A stretch of DNA of 36,354 nt from Mycobacterium sp. (GCA_020438845.1 JAGQTV010000041.1:1-36354); one strand, 5' to 3'; shown: positions 9,501 to 18,849, counted from the first letter of the stretch. The notes: a model not told the origin generated them from the sequence alone. Numbers and translations: made by a program.

Positions 9501-12305
9501 ATGTTTGAGTCGCTCGGGCTATCGATGGTGAAAAACGAGGCCGACATAATTGAGGCTTCAGTGCGCCACAATCTTCATTATCTGGATGTGCTGGCGATTA
9601 TCGACAACGACTCGATTGATGGCACCCGTGAAATAATCGTGGAACTCCAAAAGGAAGGACTTCCAGTAATACTGTTCGACGATCCGACGGTTGCGCACTT
9701 TCAATCCGAAAAAATGACAGCCCTCTATCGTAGATTAGTACCCAATTTCAACCCTCGTTTCGTCTTTCTGCTCGATGCCGATGAATTCATAACCGCACCG
9801 TCACGCGAAGCTCTGTACCAAGAACTGCGTGAATTACGGCCAGGCACGTTGGCTGGGTATTTCTGGCAGACCTATATCCCGTCCCCCGACGGTGCCGAAG
9901 CCAGTGGGTGTGATCCATTGCGCAATATCACTCATCGGCAGGCTGTCGAACGCCATTACTTACCGAAGATGATCATTGCAACCGACCCGGCGATCAATAT
10001 GGAGTTGCGCGTAGCGCAGGGCAACCACGATGTCACAGTAAATGATCGCTCACTGCCCTGTGTGATCTTGCGGGATGCTGCGCTGGCTCATTTCCCGATC
10101 AGGAGTGTTGATCAGTTGGCGGGGAAAGTCCTGGCGGGCTGGATTGCAAATATGGAACGGAATTTGCATGATAAGGATCGTGGATTCGGAGCGCATTGGA
10201 AGAAACTCTTCGATAAGATCGTCGACGGACCTGGTCTCAGCGGCTCGGATTTAACCAACCTAGCATTTGGCTATGGCCAGTTCAGCAGTGCCACCTACGA
10301 ATGGCCGCGTGATGTCGTCTACGAGCCAATTCAGCCAAAGTATGAAAAACTGTCTGGGCCGCCAAAAGTATCCTGCTCACCACTGCGGAAAGTCATGAAA
10401 ACCATCGACAAGATCTACCGTCAGCGGTCGGACGGTAATCTTGGGGGCGCACAGATTGGTGAAATTTTCGACGACTCGAAGCCGTTGCGTCAATCGATTG
10501 ATATTCCCCCGTTTAGGTTCCTGGCCGAGCGCCACGAAATCCAAACGGTACTGGAAATTGGCAACAGTCCCGGAGCGTACATGCACTATTTCGCTTCCAT
10601 GGGGGCCAAGGGTGCCAGTAAAATATGGCATCCCGAAGGGGATTCCGGGGCCTTCGCCGAGGTTATCGGCGCTGACGATAGTCAAACGTTTGAAAGGTCA
10701 CGCACATTCGAACTGGTCATTTGTGTTAACGCAACAGAAGTATTGCCGCATGCTGCGGACCGAGGGCTTGTCGACGAACTGGTCCGATATGCCGCGAACC
10801 GCATCGTTTTCTGTGACACCCGGCAGAAAGGCGCCGAAACGGGCTCGGATACGGCGTCCAGTTCAACTTGGATCAAATTGTTCGAAGCGATTGGATGGTA
10901 CCCTCAGCTATTTGAATCGCTAGCGATGCGCGCCCTCTCCACATCATCGTGGCTCGCCGCTAATCTGATCGTATTTTCCCGGGATGAAAGTCAAACCGGA
11001 ATTGATTGGCGCCCGCTCATCGCGCCAAAGCAGAGTATCCGACCGGGTGATGTGGAGCCTATGTCTTTAAGGCGTGCACCGTTGGATGTATCGACTAACC
11101 GATCAGAAGCGCCAGCAAAGCCGGATCATCTGGGCAAGGCGAACCACTATTTTGAGATAGGGGAATTCGCAAAGGCATGCGAACATTATACTGCTTATCT
11201 GAATACGGGGGGTGGGCCGGCGCATAAGAATTATCTGGCCCAGTATGGGATTGCGGAGTCTCTGACAAATATCGAGGCTTCTGCGCTCGAGGTTGAGCTG
11301 GCATTTAATCGGGCTGCGAGAATCCGGCCCGATCGCGCGGAACCTTTATATGACTCTGCCTATCAGCACCGTGTCGAAAAGCGATACCGTCTCGGCTATT
11401 TGTTCGCTAAGAGTGCCGCGGAGATACCACTACCGGTCGCGGCTGAATTGCCTGTTCGTCATGACGTCTACGCATTTCGCGCCCTTGATGAGTGGGCCGT
11501 ATGTGCATCGTGGATCGGAAAGCATCCTGAAGCCTTCGCGCTCTGGCGGCGTCTCTTGACGAGATCGGACCTACCGCAGGCCGACCGGCAGCGAATTGCA
11601 GCGAACAGGGACATCTGTGTACCAGCCATGATCGCGCGCACGACAACATACCCGGACCAAATCGTGCGGAGCCTGCCGACCCTAAAGAGTGAAAGCGACG
11701 TAACCGTAAGTCTTGTGGCGGACTCGAATCGCTCACGCACGGAGGCCTCAATCAATTCGTTTATCCACTGCTGTACAGATATTGCCTCCGCAGGTCGCGT
11801 TGTGGTTCTCGACACTGGCCTTTCTCCCGAGTATCGGAATCTGATAGCGGACCGCTATGGATTTCTGGAAATCAGCGAGCCACTGACCGACTCTCCGCCC
11901 TCAAATCTCGCGCAGTTCCGTAGCCGGATTCATACGCGGTTCTGGTTACATGTGGACGGCTATCAGTTCTTTGCGCCCGAAGCATTGATTACACGATTGC
12001 GTGAAGTCTTTCGATGTGAGCCCACTCTGCACCAGGTTGGAATCAATTTGGGCGACTCGTCGACGCTGACAGGAATTAGTTCCGCAGAAGAGGTCACTCA
12101 CCGGACAATGAGCGGCTATCGCTATGTATTGACCGACCGACTGGCCCTCGGGCCATCAATGTTCGATCTTGCGATGCTCGACCGAAATGGAGGCCTGAGT
12201 CGCAATCACGTCGAGTCGCATATCGAGGTTGGCAGAAACGTGAGTCGAATCGGGGCGCGTGCAGCGAGTCTTGATGAGGTGCTGTGCATCGCTCACGACA
12301 TGTGA
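9501..12305 (+). CDS. Large multidomain glycosyltransferase: GT2, methyltransferase-like, TPR-like and second GT-A-like domains
   Basis: A 934-residue soluble protein. Residues 1-270 form a GT2-type domain (MVKNEADIIEASVRHN, DNDSIDGT 36-43, acidic motif LLDADEF with D92 and D94, HFPIRS near 197). Residues 335-500 resemble a SAM-methyltransferase fold (VLEIGNSPGAYMHYF 350-364, FELVICVNATEVLPH 403-417). Residues 545-700 are helical and TPR-like (KANHYFEIGEFAKACEHY). Residues 733-900 look like another GT-A-type domain (VSLVADSNRSRTEASINSF; RFWLHVDGYQFF), with a degenerate metal motif. It probably modifies surface glycans or glycolipids; donor and acceptor are unknown. Codons end in A or T far more often than in neighbours, which suggests transfer. 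The start is backed by GGGGGA upstream. It stands alone, without other sugar genes. Confidence 0.8.
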   Translation: MFESLGLSMVKNEADIIEASVRHNLHYLDVLAIIDNDSIDGTREIIVELQKEGLPVILFDDPTVAHFQSEKMTALYRRLVPNFNPRFVFLLDADEFITAPSREALYQELRELRPGTLAGYFWQTYIPSPDGAEASGCDPLRNITHRQAVERHYLPKMIIATDPAINMELRVAQGNHDVTVNDRSLPCVILRDAALAHFPIRSVDQLAGKVLAGWIANMERNLHDKDRGFGAHWKKLFDKIVDGPGLSGSDLTNLAFGYGQFSSATYEWPRDVVYEPIQPKYEKLSGPPKVSCSPLRKVMKTIDKIYRQRSDGNLGGAQIGEIFDDSKPLRQSIDIPPFRFLAERHEIQTVLEIGNSPGAYMHYFASMGAKGASKIWHPEGDSGAFAEVIGADDSQTFERSRTFELVICVNATEVLPHAADRGLVDELVRYAANRIVFCDTRQKGAETGSDTASSSTWIKLFEAIGWYPQLFESLAMRALSTSSWLAANLIVFSRDESQTGIDWRPLIAPKQSIRPGDVEPMSLRRAPLDVSTNRSEAPAKPDHLGKANHYFEIGEFAKACEHYTAYLNTGGGPAHKNYLAQYGIAESLTNIEASALEVELAFNRAARIRPDRAEPLYDSAYQHRVEKRYRLGYLFAKSAAEIPLPVAAELPVRHDVYAFRALDEWAVCASWIGKHPEAFALWRRLLTRSDLPQADRQRIAANRDICVPAMIARTTTYPDQIVRSLPTLKSESDVTVSLVADSNRSRTEASINSFIHCCTDIASAGRVVVLDTGLSPEYRNLIADRYGFLEISEPLTDSPPSNLAQFRSRIHTRFWLHVDGYQFFAPEALITRLREVFRCEPTLHQVGINLGDSSTLTGISSAEEVTHRTMSGYRYVLTDRLALGPSMFDLAMLDRNGGLSRNHVESHIEVGRNVSRIGARAASLDEVLCIAHDM

Positions 12306-12448
12306 AGTCGGAACTGATCGCGATTCGTTACGAGTGCAGACGCCGCGTTTCGAATTAGGTAACAAACACGGCCGGACAACGCCCTGACGTGACGTGTGTT
12401 GCCGACAAAGGGCGTGAACCAACAACGGACACGAGTGGAACCGCAGGT
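12306..12448. other. Convergent intergenic region
   Basis: These 143 bp separate the stops of the glycosyltransferase and the aldehyde dehydrogenase. They contain one inverted repeat (listed separately) and otherwise no recognisable site. Composition returns to GC-rich toward the right. Confidence 0.4.
12379..12415. terminator. Possible bidirectional terminator hairpin
   Basis: ACGCCCT at 12379-12385 pairs perfectly with AGGGCGT at 12409-12415 around a 23-nt loop, inside the gap between two convergent genes. There is no U-tract and the loop is long, so this is a weak candidate supported mainly by position. Confidence 0.3.
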
Positions 12449-13921
12449 TCATGGCAGCGGCACTCCGCCGCGCAGGTACACCGTGGTCGTATGGGTGAAG
12501 AACTCCCGGGCCGCACCGCCCTGTTCCTTGGGACCCAGCCCACTCTTTTTGGCGCCGCCGAACGGTACGTGCGGGTCGGCGCCGGCGGATTCGGAGTTGA
12601 CGTGCAGCACCCCGACGTCGATGTGCTCGACGGCCTGCAGCGCGCGGGTCAAGTCCTGGGTGAACACGGCTGCGGACAGCCCGAACTCGCTGTCGTTGGC
12701 CAACGCGAACGCCTCCTCGGCGTCGGCGGCTCGACGTACCGCCAGCACCGGTCCGAACAGTTCCTGACCCCAGATGTCGAACTCGGTGAGAGGTGTGCCG
12801 CCGTTCAGTTCCGCGATGGTCGGGGCGATGAAATAACCCTGCGCCAGCGGGCCGTCGCTGTAGCGGCCCCCGCCCGCCAGCACGGTGGCTCCCTGGGCTT
12901 TCGCGACGTCGATGCCGTCGGCGATGTACTGCTGGGCCGAGGCGCTGACCACCGGGCCCATCTGGGTGGATTCATGGGCGGGGTCGCCCACCGCCAGGGC
13001 GTCCGCCTGGCGGGTGAGAGCCTCCAGGAACCTCTCCGCGATGCCCTCGGTGAGCACCAATCGTGAAGTAGCCGTGCACTTTTGGCCGGTGCTGCGGAAT
13101 GCGCCCAGCATCACCTGCTCGACGGCCAGGTCGAAGTCGGCATCGTCGAGCACCACGGCGGCGTTCTTGCCCCCCATCTCCGCCTGCATCGGAACTCCGT
13201 GCGCGGCGGCCGTGGCGGCGATCTTTCTGCCCACTCCGGTGGAGCCAGTGAAGGTGATCGCGTCGATTCCGTCGTGGGAAACCAGGGCGTCGCCGACCAC
13301 GGGGTCGCCCATCACCAGGTTCAGCACCCCGGGAGGAAGGCCCGCTTCGGTGAGTGCCTCGGCGAGGCGGACTGCGAGTAACGGCACCGCGCTCGCCGGT
13401 TTCCACACCACCGTGTTTCCGAAAACCAAGGCCGGGGCGATCTTCCACGCCGGGATGGCGATCGGGAAGTTGAACGGGGTGATCACCGCGACGACACCGA
13501 GGGGCTTGCGGGTCACCAGGATCTGTTCCCCGGCGCGCGGGGAGGCATAGATCTCGCCGGCCGGCCGGTCCCCCTCGGCAGCGTAGTAGCGCAGGATCTG
13601 GGCGGCGCGGCGTACCTCGCCGATGCCTTCGGCTTTGGTCTTGCCCTCCTCGAGGGTCAGCTCAAGCCCCCAGGCCTCGGCATGCCGGTCGACGACGGCC
13701 GCCGCTGCGGCCAGGATCGCCCCACGGGCGTGGATCGGGGTGCCCGCCCACCCGCTCAATGCGCTGCGGGCCGCATCCACGGCGTTCTCGACGTCCGCGG
13801 CAGCAGCCGAGTAGCCCTCGGCGACAGTCTGATTCGGATGCGCCGGATTGGAACTCAGCAGTGCCGGCCCGCCGCCGGCCTGCCACCGGCCGGCGATCAG
13901 TTGCCGCAGCGTCTCAGTCAT
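12449..13921 (-). CDS. NAD(P)+-dependent aldehyde dehydrogenase (semialdehyde-dehydrogenase-like)
   Basis: Oxidises an aldehyde to a carboxylic acid. The 490 residues contain the ALDH-superfamily elements: PFNFP with N151, AEMGGKN with general-base E248, and STGQKC with catalytic C282; the coenzyme loop is FTGSTGVGRK and the C-terminal block PFGGAKKSGLG. Sequence character is close to alpha-ketoglutaric-semialdehyde or benzaldehyde/vanillin dehydrogenases, but the substrate cannot be fixed. The start ATG at 13921 comes 1 nt after the stop of the upstream glutaryl-CoA-dehydrogenase-like gene (TGA-G-ATG on the coding strand order), so the two are co-translated. Pairing with acyl-CoA dehydrogenases suggests degradation of a dicarboxylate or aromatic intermediate. 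Confidence 0.88.
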   Translation of the reverse strand: MTETLRQLIAGRWQAGGGPALLSSNPAHPNQTVAEGYSAAAADVENAVDAARSALSGWAGTPIHARGAILAAAAAVVDRHAEAWGLELTLEEGKTKAEGIGEVRRAAQILRYYAAEGDRPAGEIYASPRAGEQILVTRKPLGVVAVITPFNFPIAIPAWKIAPALVFGNTVVWKPASAVPLLAVRLAEALTEAGLPPGVLNLVMGDPVVGDALVSHDGIDAITFTGSTGVGRKIAATAAAHGVPMQAEMGGKNAAVVLDDADFDLAVEQVMLGAFRSTGQKCTATSRLVLTEGIAERFLEALTRQADALAVGDPAHESTQMGPVVSASAQQYIADGIDVAKAQGATVLAGGGRYSDGPLAQGYFIAPTIAELNGGTPLTEFDIWGQELFGPVLAVRRAADAEEAFALANDSEFGLSAAVFTQDLTRALQAVEHIDVGVLHVNSESAGADPHVPFGGAKKSGLGPKEQGGAAREFFTHTTTVYLRGGVPLP

Positions 13922-13922
13922 G

Positions 13923-15089
13923 TCAGCGGAACGCGGCGTGCCCGGTGAGAGCGCGGCCGATGGACAGCAGGTGCATCTCGGAGGTGCCCTCGTAGGTGAG
14001 CACCGACTCCAGATTGTTTGCGTGTCGCAATGGGGAATACTCCAACGTGATTCCGCTGCCGCCCAGCAGGGTTCGGCATTCGCGGGCGATCGCGATCGCC
14101 TCGCGCACGTTGTTTAGTTTGCCCAGGCTCACCTGCTCGGGGCGTACCCCCTGAGCATCCTTGATACGGCCGAGGTGGATGGCCAGCAGCATGCCCTTGC
14201 CCAGTTCGAGGGTCATGTTCGCCAGCTTCTCCTGGGAAAGCTGGAAACTCGACAGCGGCCGGTCGAACACCTCACGGTCTTGGGTGTAGGCGATGGTGGC
14301 CTCCAAGGCGTCCCGGGCCGCGCCCATGGCGCCGAACACGATGCCGAACCGCGCTTCGTTGAGGCAAGACAGCGGCGCACCCAGCCCGGCGGCCTCAGGC
14401 AGTTGCGCCGAGGCGGGCACCCGGACGTTGTCCAGCACCAGTTCGGAGGTCACCGAGGCTCGTAGTGAAAGCTTGCGGGTGATCTTGTTGGCGCTGAATC
14501 CCGGTGTGTCGGTGGGTACCAGGAAGCCACGGATACCGTCGTCGGTCTGCGCCCAGATGGTTGCGACGTCGGCGAGGTTACCGTTGGTGATCCACATCTT
14601 GGTGCCGTTGATCACCCAGTCGCTTCCATCGCGGCGGGCGCGGGTGCGCATACCGGCCGGGTTGGAGCCGAAGTCGGCCTCGGTCAGGCCGAAGCAACCG
14701 ATGGCGTCCCCAGTGGCCAGCCGTGGCAGCCACTCCTGTTTCTGCTCCTCGGAGCCCCATCGGTAGATGGAGAACATCGACAGCGAGCCCTGCACCGATA
14801 CGAAGCTGCGGAAGCCGCTGTCTCCGGCCTCCAACTCCATGCAGGCCAGGCCGTAGCTGACGGCGTTGGTGCCCGCGCAGCCGTACCCCTCCAGGTGCAT
14901 GCCCATGACGCCGAGTCCGCCGAACTCCTTGGCGAGTTCCTTCGGAAGGGTGCCCGATTCGAACCAGCCCTCGATGTTGGGGCGCAGCTTGGCGTCGACG
15001 AACTTGCGGACGGTGGCGGCGATGTCGCGTTCGTCATCGTCGAGGAGTCGGTCGACGTCGAAGAGTTCGAGGGGGGAGTAGGTGGTCAT
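13923..15089 (-). CDS. gcdH: Glutaryl-CoA-dehydrogenase-like acyl-CoA dehydrogenase
   Basis: A flavin acyl-CoA dehydrogenase of 388 residues. Glutaryl-CoA dehydrogenase oxidises and decarboxylates glutaryl-CoA to crotonyl-CoA and uses a conserved Arg near residue 94 to hold the distal carboxylate. Here FRSFVSVQGSL places R94 at that site, and LTYEGTSEMH gives catalytic E367. FGLTEADFGSNP and MWITNG are standard FAD-domain segments. This supports the GcdH assignment over generic FadE. The start is ATG at 15089 (MTTYSPLELFDV), 67 nt after the upstream dehydrogenase stop. It is similar to M. tuberculosis FadE7 (recalled). Likely part of lysine, tryptophan or aromatic catabolism. Confidence 0.86.
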   Translation of the reverse strand: MTTYSPLELFDVDRLLDDDERDIAATVRKFVDAKLRPNIEGWFESGTLPKELAKEFGGLGVMGMHLEGYGCAGTNAVSYGLACMELEAGDSGFRSFVSVQGSLSMFSIYRWGSEEQKQEWLPRLATGDAIGCFGLTEADFGSNPAGMRTRARRDGSDWVINGTKMWITNGNLADVATIWAQTDDGIRGFLVPTDTPGFSANKITRKLSLRASVTSELVLDNVRVPASAQLPEAAGLGAPLSCLNEARFGIVFGAMGAARDALEATIAYTQDREVFDRPLSSFQLSQEKLANMTLELGKGMLLAIHLGRIKDAQGVRPEQVSLGKLNNVREAIAIARECRTLLGGSGITLEYSPLRHANNLESVLTYEGTSEMHLLSIGRALTGHAAFR

Positions 15090-15156
15090 GGCGTCCCGAT
15101 CGTGGAGCGTTGTGGTCAGAAGAGCGGTGAGAAAAGTTTAGTCCGGTTTCCGGCCG

Positions 15157-16947
15157 TCAGAACCAGGAGTTCCGCATCTCCAGGGTGGTCCGGTCCAGGC
15201 TCTCCAGCAGGTCCAGTTGCGGCCAGACGCGCGGGAGTTCGTATCGGTAGAAATACCGGGCGGCAGCCCGTTTACCCTCGTAGAAGTCGCCTCTGCGACC
15301 TTCGGAGGCAAGTACCTGCTCCAGCCAGATCCAGGCGATGACGGTATGGCCGAACGCCTCGAGGTAAATCGCGCTGTTGGCCAGTGCGGCTTCGACATCT
15401 CCGGTTGCGAACATCGAGGAGGTGACCGCAACCAGCCGCTGCCAGCTTGTTTCCAGGTCGGTGGCCAGCTCCTTGGCCTCTGTCGAATTCGCCGCCTGGA
15501 CGGTTGCGGAAACGGCCTTGTCCAGAGCGGCCAGGTTCGCCCCGCCATCGTGAACGACCTTGCGTCCCAGCAGATCCAGGCTCTGGATACCGTGGGTCCC
15601 TTCGTGGATGGGATTGAGCCGGTTGTCCCGATAATGCTGCTCGACGTCATACTCGCGGGTGTAGCCGTAGCCGCCATGAACCTGGATGGCCAGGTTGTTG
15701 GCTTCCAGGCACCACTGGGATGGCCAACTCTTGGCCACCGGGGTGAGGATGTCCAGCAGTCGGCGTGCCGACTCGGCTTCTTCGGCCGATTCCGGGCTGG
15801 CCTGGACGTCGACCAGTCGACCGCAGTACAGCGCCAGACCGAGGGCGCCTTCGACATAGGACTTCTGCGCCAGCAGCATCCGCTTCACGTCTGGGTGTTC
15901 GACGATCCGTACTTGCGGCGCGGTCGGATCCTTCCCGCCAACAGGTCGGCCCTGTGGGCGTTCCGTCGCGTATCGAACCGACTTCAGGTAACCGGTGTAG
16001 CCCAGCGCGATCGCCCCCAAGCCGACGCCGAGTCGCGCCTCGTTCATCATGTGGAACATGTAGGCCAGGCCGCGGTGCGGTTCGCCGACGAGGTAGCCGA
16101 TGGCACCGGGCCGGCCCAGCGGCTGGAAGCGGCCTTCGCCGAAATTCAATGCGGTGTTGACGGTTCCGCGATATCCCATCTTGTGGTTGAGGCCGGCCAG
16201 GGTGACGTCGTTGCGGTCGCCCAGCGAGCCATCGGCCTCGACGAGGAACTTCGGGACGATGAACAGCGAAATACCGCGGGTCCCGGCCGGTGCGCCGGCG
16301 ATCTTCGCCAGCACCAGGTGCACGATGTTCTCGGCGAGTTCGTGATCTCCGCCGGAGATCCACATCTTCGACCCCGTTAGTCGGTAGGTGCCGTCATCCT
16401 GGGGTTCGGCGCGGGCCGTGATGTCGGCCAGCGAGGAGCCGGCCTGCGGCTCCGACAGGCACATCGTGCCGGTGAAGCGACCGGCGAGGATGGGCTTGAC
16501 GAACGTATCGATCTGCTGGGGCGTGCCGTGCGCGGCCAGCAGGTTGGCGTTGGCGACGCTGAGCAGGCCGTAGGCGGCGGTGCCGACGTTGGCGGCGTGG
16601 AACCAGGCCAGGCCGGCGCCGGAGACGGTGGCCGGAAGTTGCCAGCCACCCAGAGACTGATCCATGCCCATCGCCAGCAGGTCGGCCTTGGCGAATGCGT
16701 CCACCGCCTGCTTGACCTCGGGGTTGAGGGTCACCCGCTCGCCGTCGAAAGTGGGCTCGTGCGCGTCGTTCTTCTTGTTGTGCGGGGCGAAGTAGCGGGT
16801 GGCGAGGTCTTGGCACAAGTCGAGCAGGCCATCGAAGGTCTCTCGGGAATGCTCGCTGAACCTCTCACGGCGGGTGAGGTTCTCGACGTCGAGCCACTCG
16901 TAGAGCAGAAAGTCGATGTCGCGGCGGGAAAGCAGAGTGGAATCCAT
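15157..16947 (-). CDS. Acyl-CoA dehydrogenase of the long DmdC-like class
   Basis: A flavin acyl-CoA dehydrogenase of 596 residues, longer than the usual 380-400 because of an extra C-terminal domain, as in the DmdC (3-methylmercaptopropionyl-CoA dehydrogenase) class. The FAD segment is CLSEPQAGSSLADI and the catalytic Glu is E449 in NPIHEGTHGIQSLDLLG, followed by about 140 helical residues. ATG at 16947 (MDSTLLSRRDID) is selected by GGGAGGAGG about 7 nt upstream; the open frame to 17091 lacks support. Mycobacteria have several such FadE proteins and most lack known substrates, so a dimethylsulfoniopropionate role should not be assumed. It leads the unit containing the gcdH-like and aldehyde dehydrogenase genes. 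Confidence 0.85.
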   Translation of the reverse strand: MDSTLLSRRDIDFLLYEWLDVENLTRRERFSEHSRETFDGLLDLCQDLATRYFAPHNKKNDAHEPTFDGERVTLNPEVKQAVDAFAKADLLAMGMDQSLGGWQLPATVSGAGLAWFHAANVGTAAYGLLSVANANLLAAHGTPQQIDTFVKPILAGRFTGTMCLSEPQAGSSLADITARAEPQDDGTYRLTGSKMWISGGDHELAENIVHLVLAKIAGAPAGTRGISLFIVPKFLVEADGSLGDRNDVTLAGLNHKMGYRGTVNTALNFGEGRFQPLGRPGAIGYLVGEPHRGLAYMFHMMNEARLGVGLGAIALGYTGYLKSVRYATERPQGRPVGGKDPTAPQVRIVEHPDVKRMLLAQKSYVEGALGLALYCGRLVDVQASPESAEEAESARRLLDILTPVAKSWPSQWCLEANNLAIQVHGGYGYTREYDVEQHYRDNRLNPIHEGTHGIQSLDLLGRKVVHDGGANLAALDKAVSATVQAANSTEAKELATDLETSWQRLVAVTSSMFATGDVEAALANSAIYLEAFGHTVIAWIWLEQVLASEGRRGDFYEGKRAAARYFYRYELPRVWPQLDLLESLDRTTLEMRNSWF

Positions 16948-17261
16948 ATCAGTCCTCCTCCCTGTCCACCCTCTCATGACCGCCTTGCTGTCGGGTGCGG
17001 TCACGTCCGCTCGGCGTCCGGAGGTAATCGGTGGTGCCTTCCCCGAGTGTCCTCCATTTGGCGGACACGGCGTCGGCAAGATCGGTACCACCGGAGCTTC
17101 GATGTCCGTGGTTCACACCCAGGACGATGACCGCGGTATCGCCGGCGCACATGTTGACAAGAGTGGCTTCCAGACCAACGACACCGCTGCGAAAAGCTAA
17201 CAGATGCCGAGCGGTGAGCCCGGACAGCTGAGTAAATCGGCTCGCTTCGGAGGGCGGGCGG
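16948..17261. other. 314-bp intergenic region without a convincing gene
   Basis: The stretch between the monooxygenase stop and the DmdC-like start holds the ribosome site for the latter (about 16952-16962, minus strand). A minus-strand frame stays open across the whole gap, and reading LTARHLLAFRSG then LEATLVNMCAGDTAVIVLGV looks mildly protein-like, but its only ATG (17152) has no ribosome site. It could be a gene remnant or chance in GC-rich DNA. Confidence 0.35.
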
Positions 17262-18821
17262 TCAATCCAGTGGCCCGAATCGGACGCCGCCGTCCCGGGT
17301 CGTGGTTTTCACGTCTGAGTCGAATGACGGCAACGCCCTGCACAGTTGCCGCAGGTCACGACCCATCTGCATCACCGTGAAGTCCGGTCGGACGATCGCC
17401 GCCGTAGCACTTCCACGTGCCAACCACCGGGCCAGCGGAGTCGACGGCGCCGCATAGTGGACGACGGCGTGGCGCCGTTCGATCAGAGCGAGCTGCGATT
17501 GCGCAGGATGCACGGATGTGACCACCGAAAAGCCTTTTCCGCAAATGGAATCGAACCGTTCGCCTGAGGTTGTGAGGGCGTTGGGGCAGAGGCTTCCGGC
17601 CAGGTCTTTGCGCCCACGGCGGCGTTCGACGAGCCGTGACCGGGTAAGACGGGGCGTGGCCGAGTCGACTACCTTGGCGGCCAGGCCGGGAATCAGCGGT
17701 GCGCGCGGAACGACGAGGCGGCGTATCGCATCGCCGAGCCGGCCACCTGCGGTCATCGAATAGCCGATCGCCAGGGCGAGGGCGATCATGGCTACAGCGT
17801 GCGGCTTGCGTTCCCGTTGGTAGGTATCCAGGACGTCGGTGGGCAGGCTGCCGTTGAGAACTCCGGCGAGTTTCCAACTGAGGTTCATCGCGTCCCGCAT
17901 CCCGGCGCACAGCCCCTGGCCGATGAAGGGCGGGGTCAGATGCGCCGCGTCACCGAGCAGGAAAGTTCCGCCGCGGCGCCAGTGGTCGGCGACCTGAGCG
18001 CGGAAGGTGTATTCCGCCACGCGCCTCATGCGCAGTTCCTCGTTCGTGGTCGATCCCAACCACGGGTCGATCAGCGGCCGCAGTGCCTCGACGGTTCCGA
18101 AATCGGCTGCGGTCTCGCCGGGCAGTAGCCGGAATTCCCAGCGGTAGTGGGAACCAGCGCACTGCATGAAGGTGCCTGCCCGGTGCGGATTGCAGACCTG
18201 ATGTACCCCTGGCCACTGGTCGAGTTCGACGGCCGAGTCGATGTCGATCACCAGCCAGCGCTGCGCGAACCTCAGGTCCCGCATTCTGGCTCCGATGTAC
18301 CTGCGTACCAGGCTGTTTGCGCCGTCACAGCCCAGCAGGTAATCGCACACGACGGTGTGCTCGGTATCGTCGGTGCGGTCGCTGAAGGCGATCCGCGTCC
18401 GGCCACCGCCGATATCGGTCAGGCCGGTTACCTCGGCGCCCACCTGCAGGGTGGCCTCCGGATACCGCTGCAGATTTGCTCGCAGCAGGGCCTCGAATGT
18501 CGGCTGGTGAAACATGTTGGCCGCAGGATGGCCGTGGCGGGTATTGGTGGGATCACGATGAAACTCGGCCAGCACGGTGAAGTCGGGAGCCAGTAGACGC
18601 AGGCCGAGGGCCGGTCGCGAGATCGCGGCGAACTCTGCGCCGATTCCCAGCCGTTCGATGATCCGGTACACCTCGTCGTCGAGGTGCACGGCCCGGGGCT
18701 GTGGATACACGCCCTTCCAGCGTTCCAGGATCACGCTGTGGATTCCGTACTGTGCGAGCAGGGTGGCCGTCGTGACGCCGACCGGCCCCGCGCCGATTAT
18801 CGCCACCAAAGGTTCGGTCAT
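17262..18821 (-). CDS. FAD-dependent aromatic monooxygenase (MhpA/PHBH class)
   Basis: A class A flavoprotein monooxygenase of 519 residues that probably hydroxylates an aromatic ring using NAD(P)H and O2. Three hallmarks are present: GAGPVG at residues 10-15 (FAD ADP binding), CDGANSLVRR at 165-174 (DG motif) and GDAAHLTPPFIGQG at 290-303 (GD motif). The RAVHLDDEVYRI segment is typical of MhpA, which hydroxylates 3-(3-hydroxyphenyl)propionate. The C-terminal thioredoxin-like domain is present. The start codon at 18821 touches a 14-bp palindrome that I take for a TetR operator, and the gene is divergent from the regulator. Exact substrate unknown; a meta-cleavage dioxygenase lies nearby. Confidence 0.88.
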   Translation of the reverse strand: MTEPLVAIIGAGPVGVTTATLLAQYGIHSVILERWKGVYPQPRAVHLDDEVYRIIERLGIGAEFAAISRPALGLRLLAPDFTVLAEFHRDPTNTRHGHPAANMFHQPTFEALLRANLQRYPEATLQVGAEVTGLTDIGGGRTRIAFSDRTDDTEHTVVCDYLLGCDGANSLVRRYIGARMRDLRFAQRWLVIDIDSAVELDQWPGVHQVCNPHRAGTFMQCAGSHYRWEFRLLPGETAADFGTVEALRPLIDPWLGSTTNEELRMRRVAEYTFRAQVADHWRRGGTFLLGDAAHLTPPFIGQGLCAGMRDAMNLSWKLAGVLNGSLPTDVLDTYQRERKPHAVAMIALALAIGYSMTAGGRLGDAIRRLVVPRAPLIPGLAAKVVDSATPRLTRSRLVERRRGRKDLAGSLCPNALTTSGERFDSICGKGFSVVTSVHPAQSQLALIERRHAVVHYAAPSTPLARWLARGSATAAIVRPDFTVMQMGRDLRQLCRALPSFDSDVKTTTRDGGVRFGPLD

Positions 18822-18834
18822 GACGAATTCGTCA
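18821..18834. promoter_or_regulatory. TetR-type operator 1, TGACGAATTCGTCA
   Basis: A perfect 14-bp palindrome between the divergent monooxygenase and TetR genes. It begins at the monooxygenase start codon and covers the position where the -35 of the regulator's promoter should lie (17 bp before TAGGCT). One base distinguishes it from the site at 21578. Binding here would repress the monooxygenase and the regulator itself. Confidence 0.75.
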
Positions 18835-18843
18835 CTCGGGATC

Positions 18844-18849
18844 TAGGCT
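18844..18849 (+). promoter_or_regulatory. Leaderless -10 hexamer TAGGCT for the TetR gene
   Basis: TAGGCT is followed by 7 nt and then GTG at 18857. The TGACGA half-site of the operator lies 17 bp upstream and could serve as a weak -35, which fits autoregulation. Confidence 0.5.

Noticed and set aside
9351-12448. Insertion-sequence ends or integrase remnants around the low-GC gene
   Set aside because: No terminal inverted repeats, target duplication or transposase-like frame could be found by eye.
16949-17152. 67-codon minus-strand frame in the gap above the DmdC-like gene
   Set aside because: No ribosome site or family match; its end overlaps the real gene's ribosome site. Kept only as a possible remnant in the gap description.
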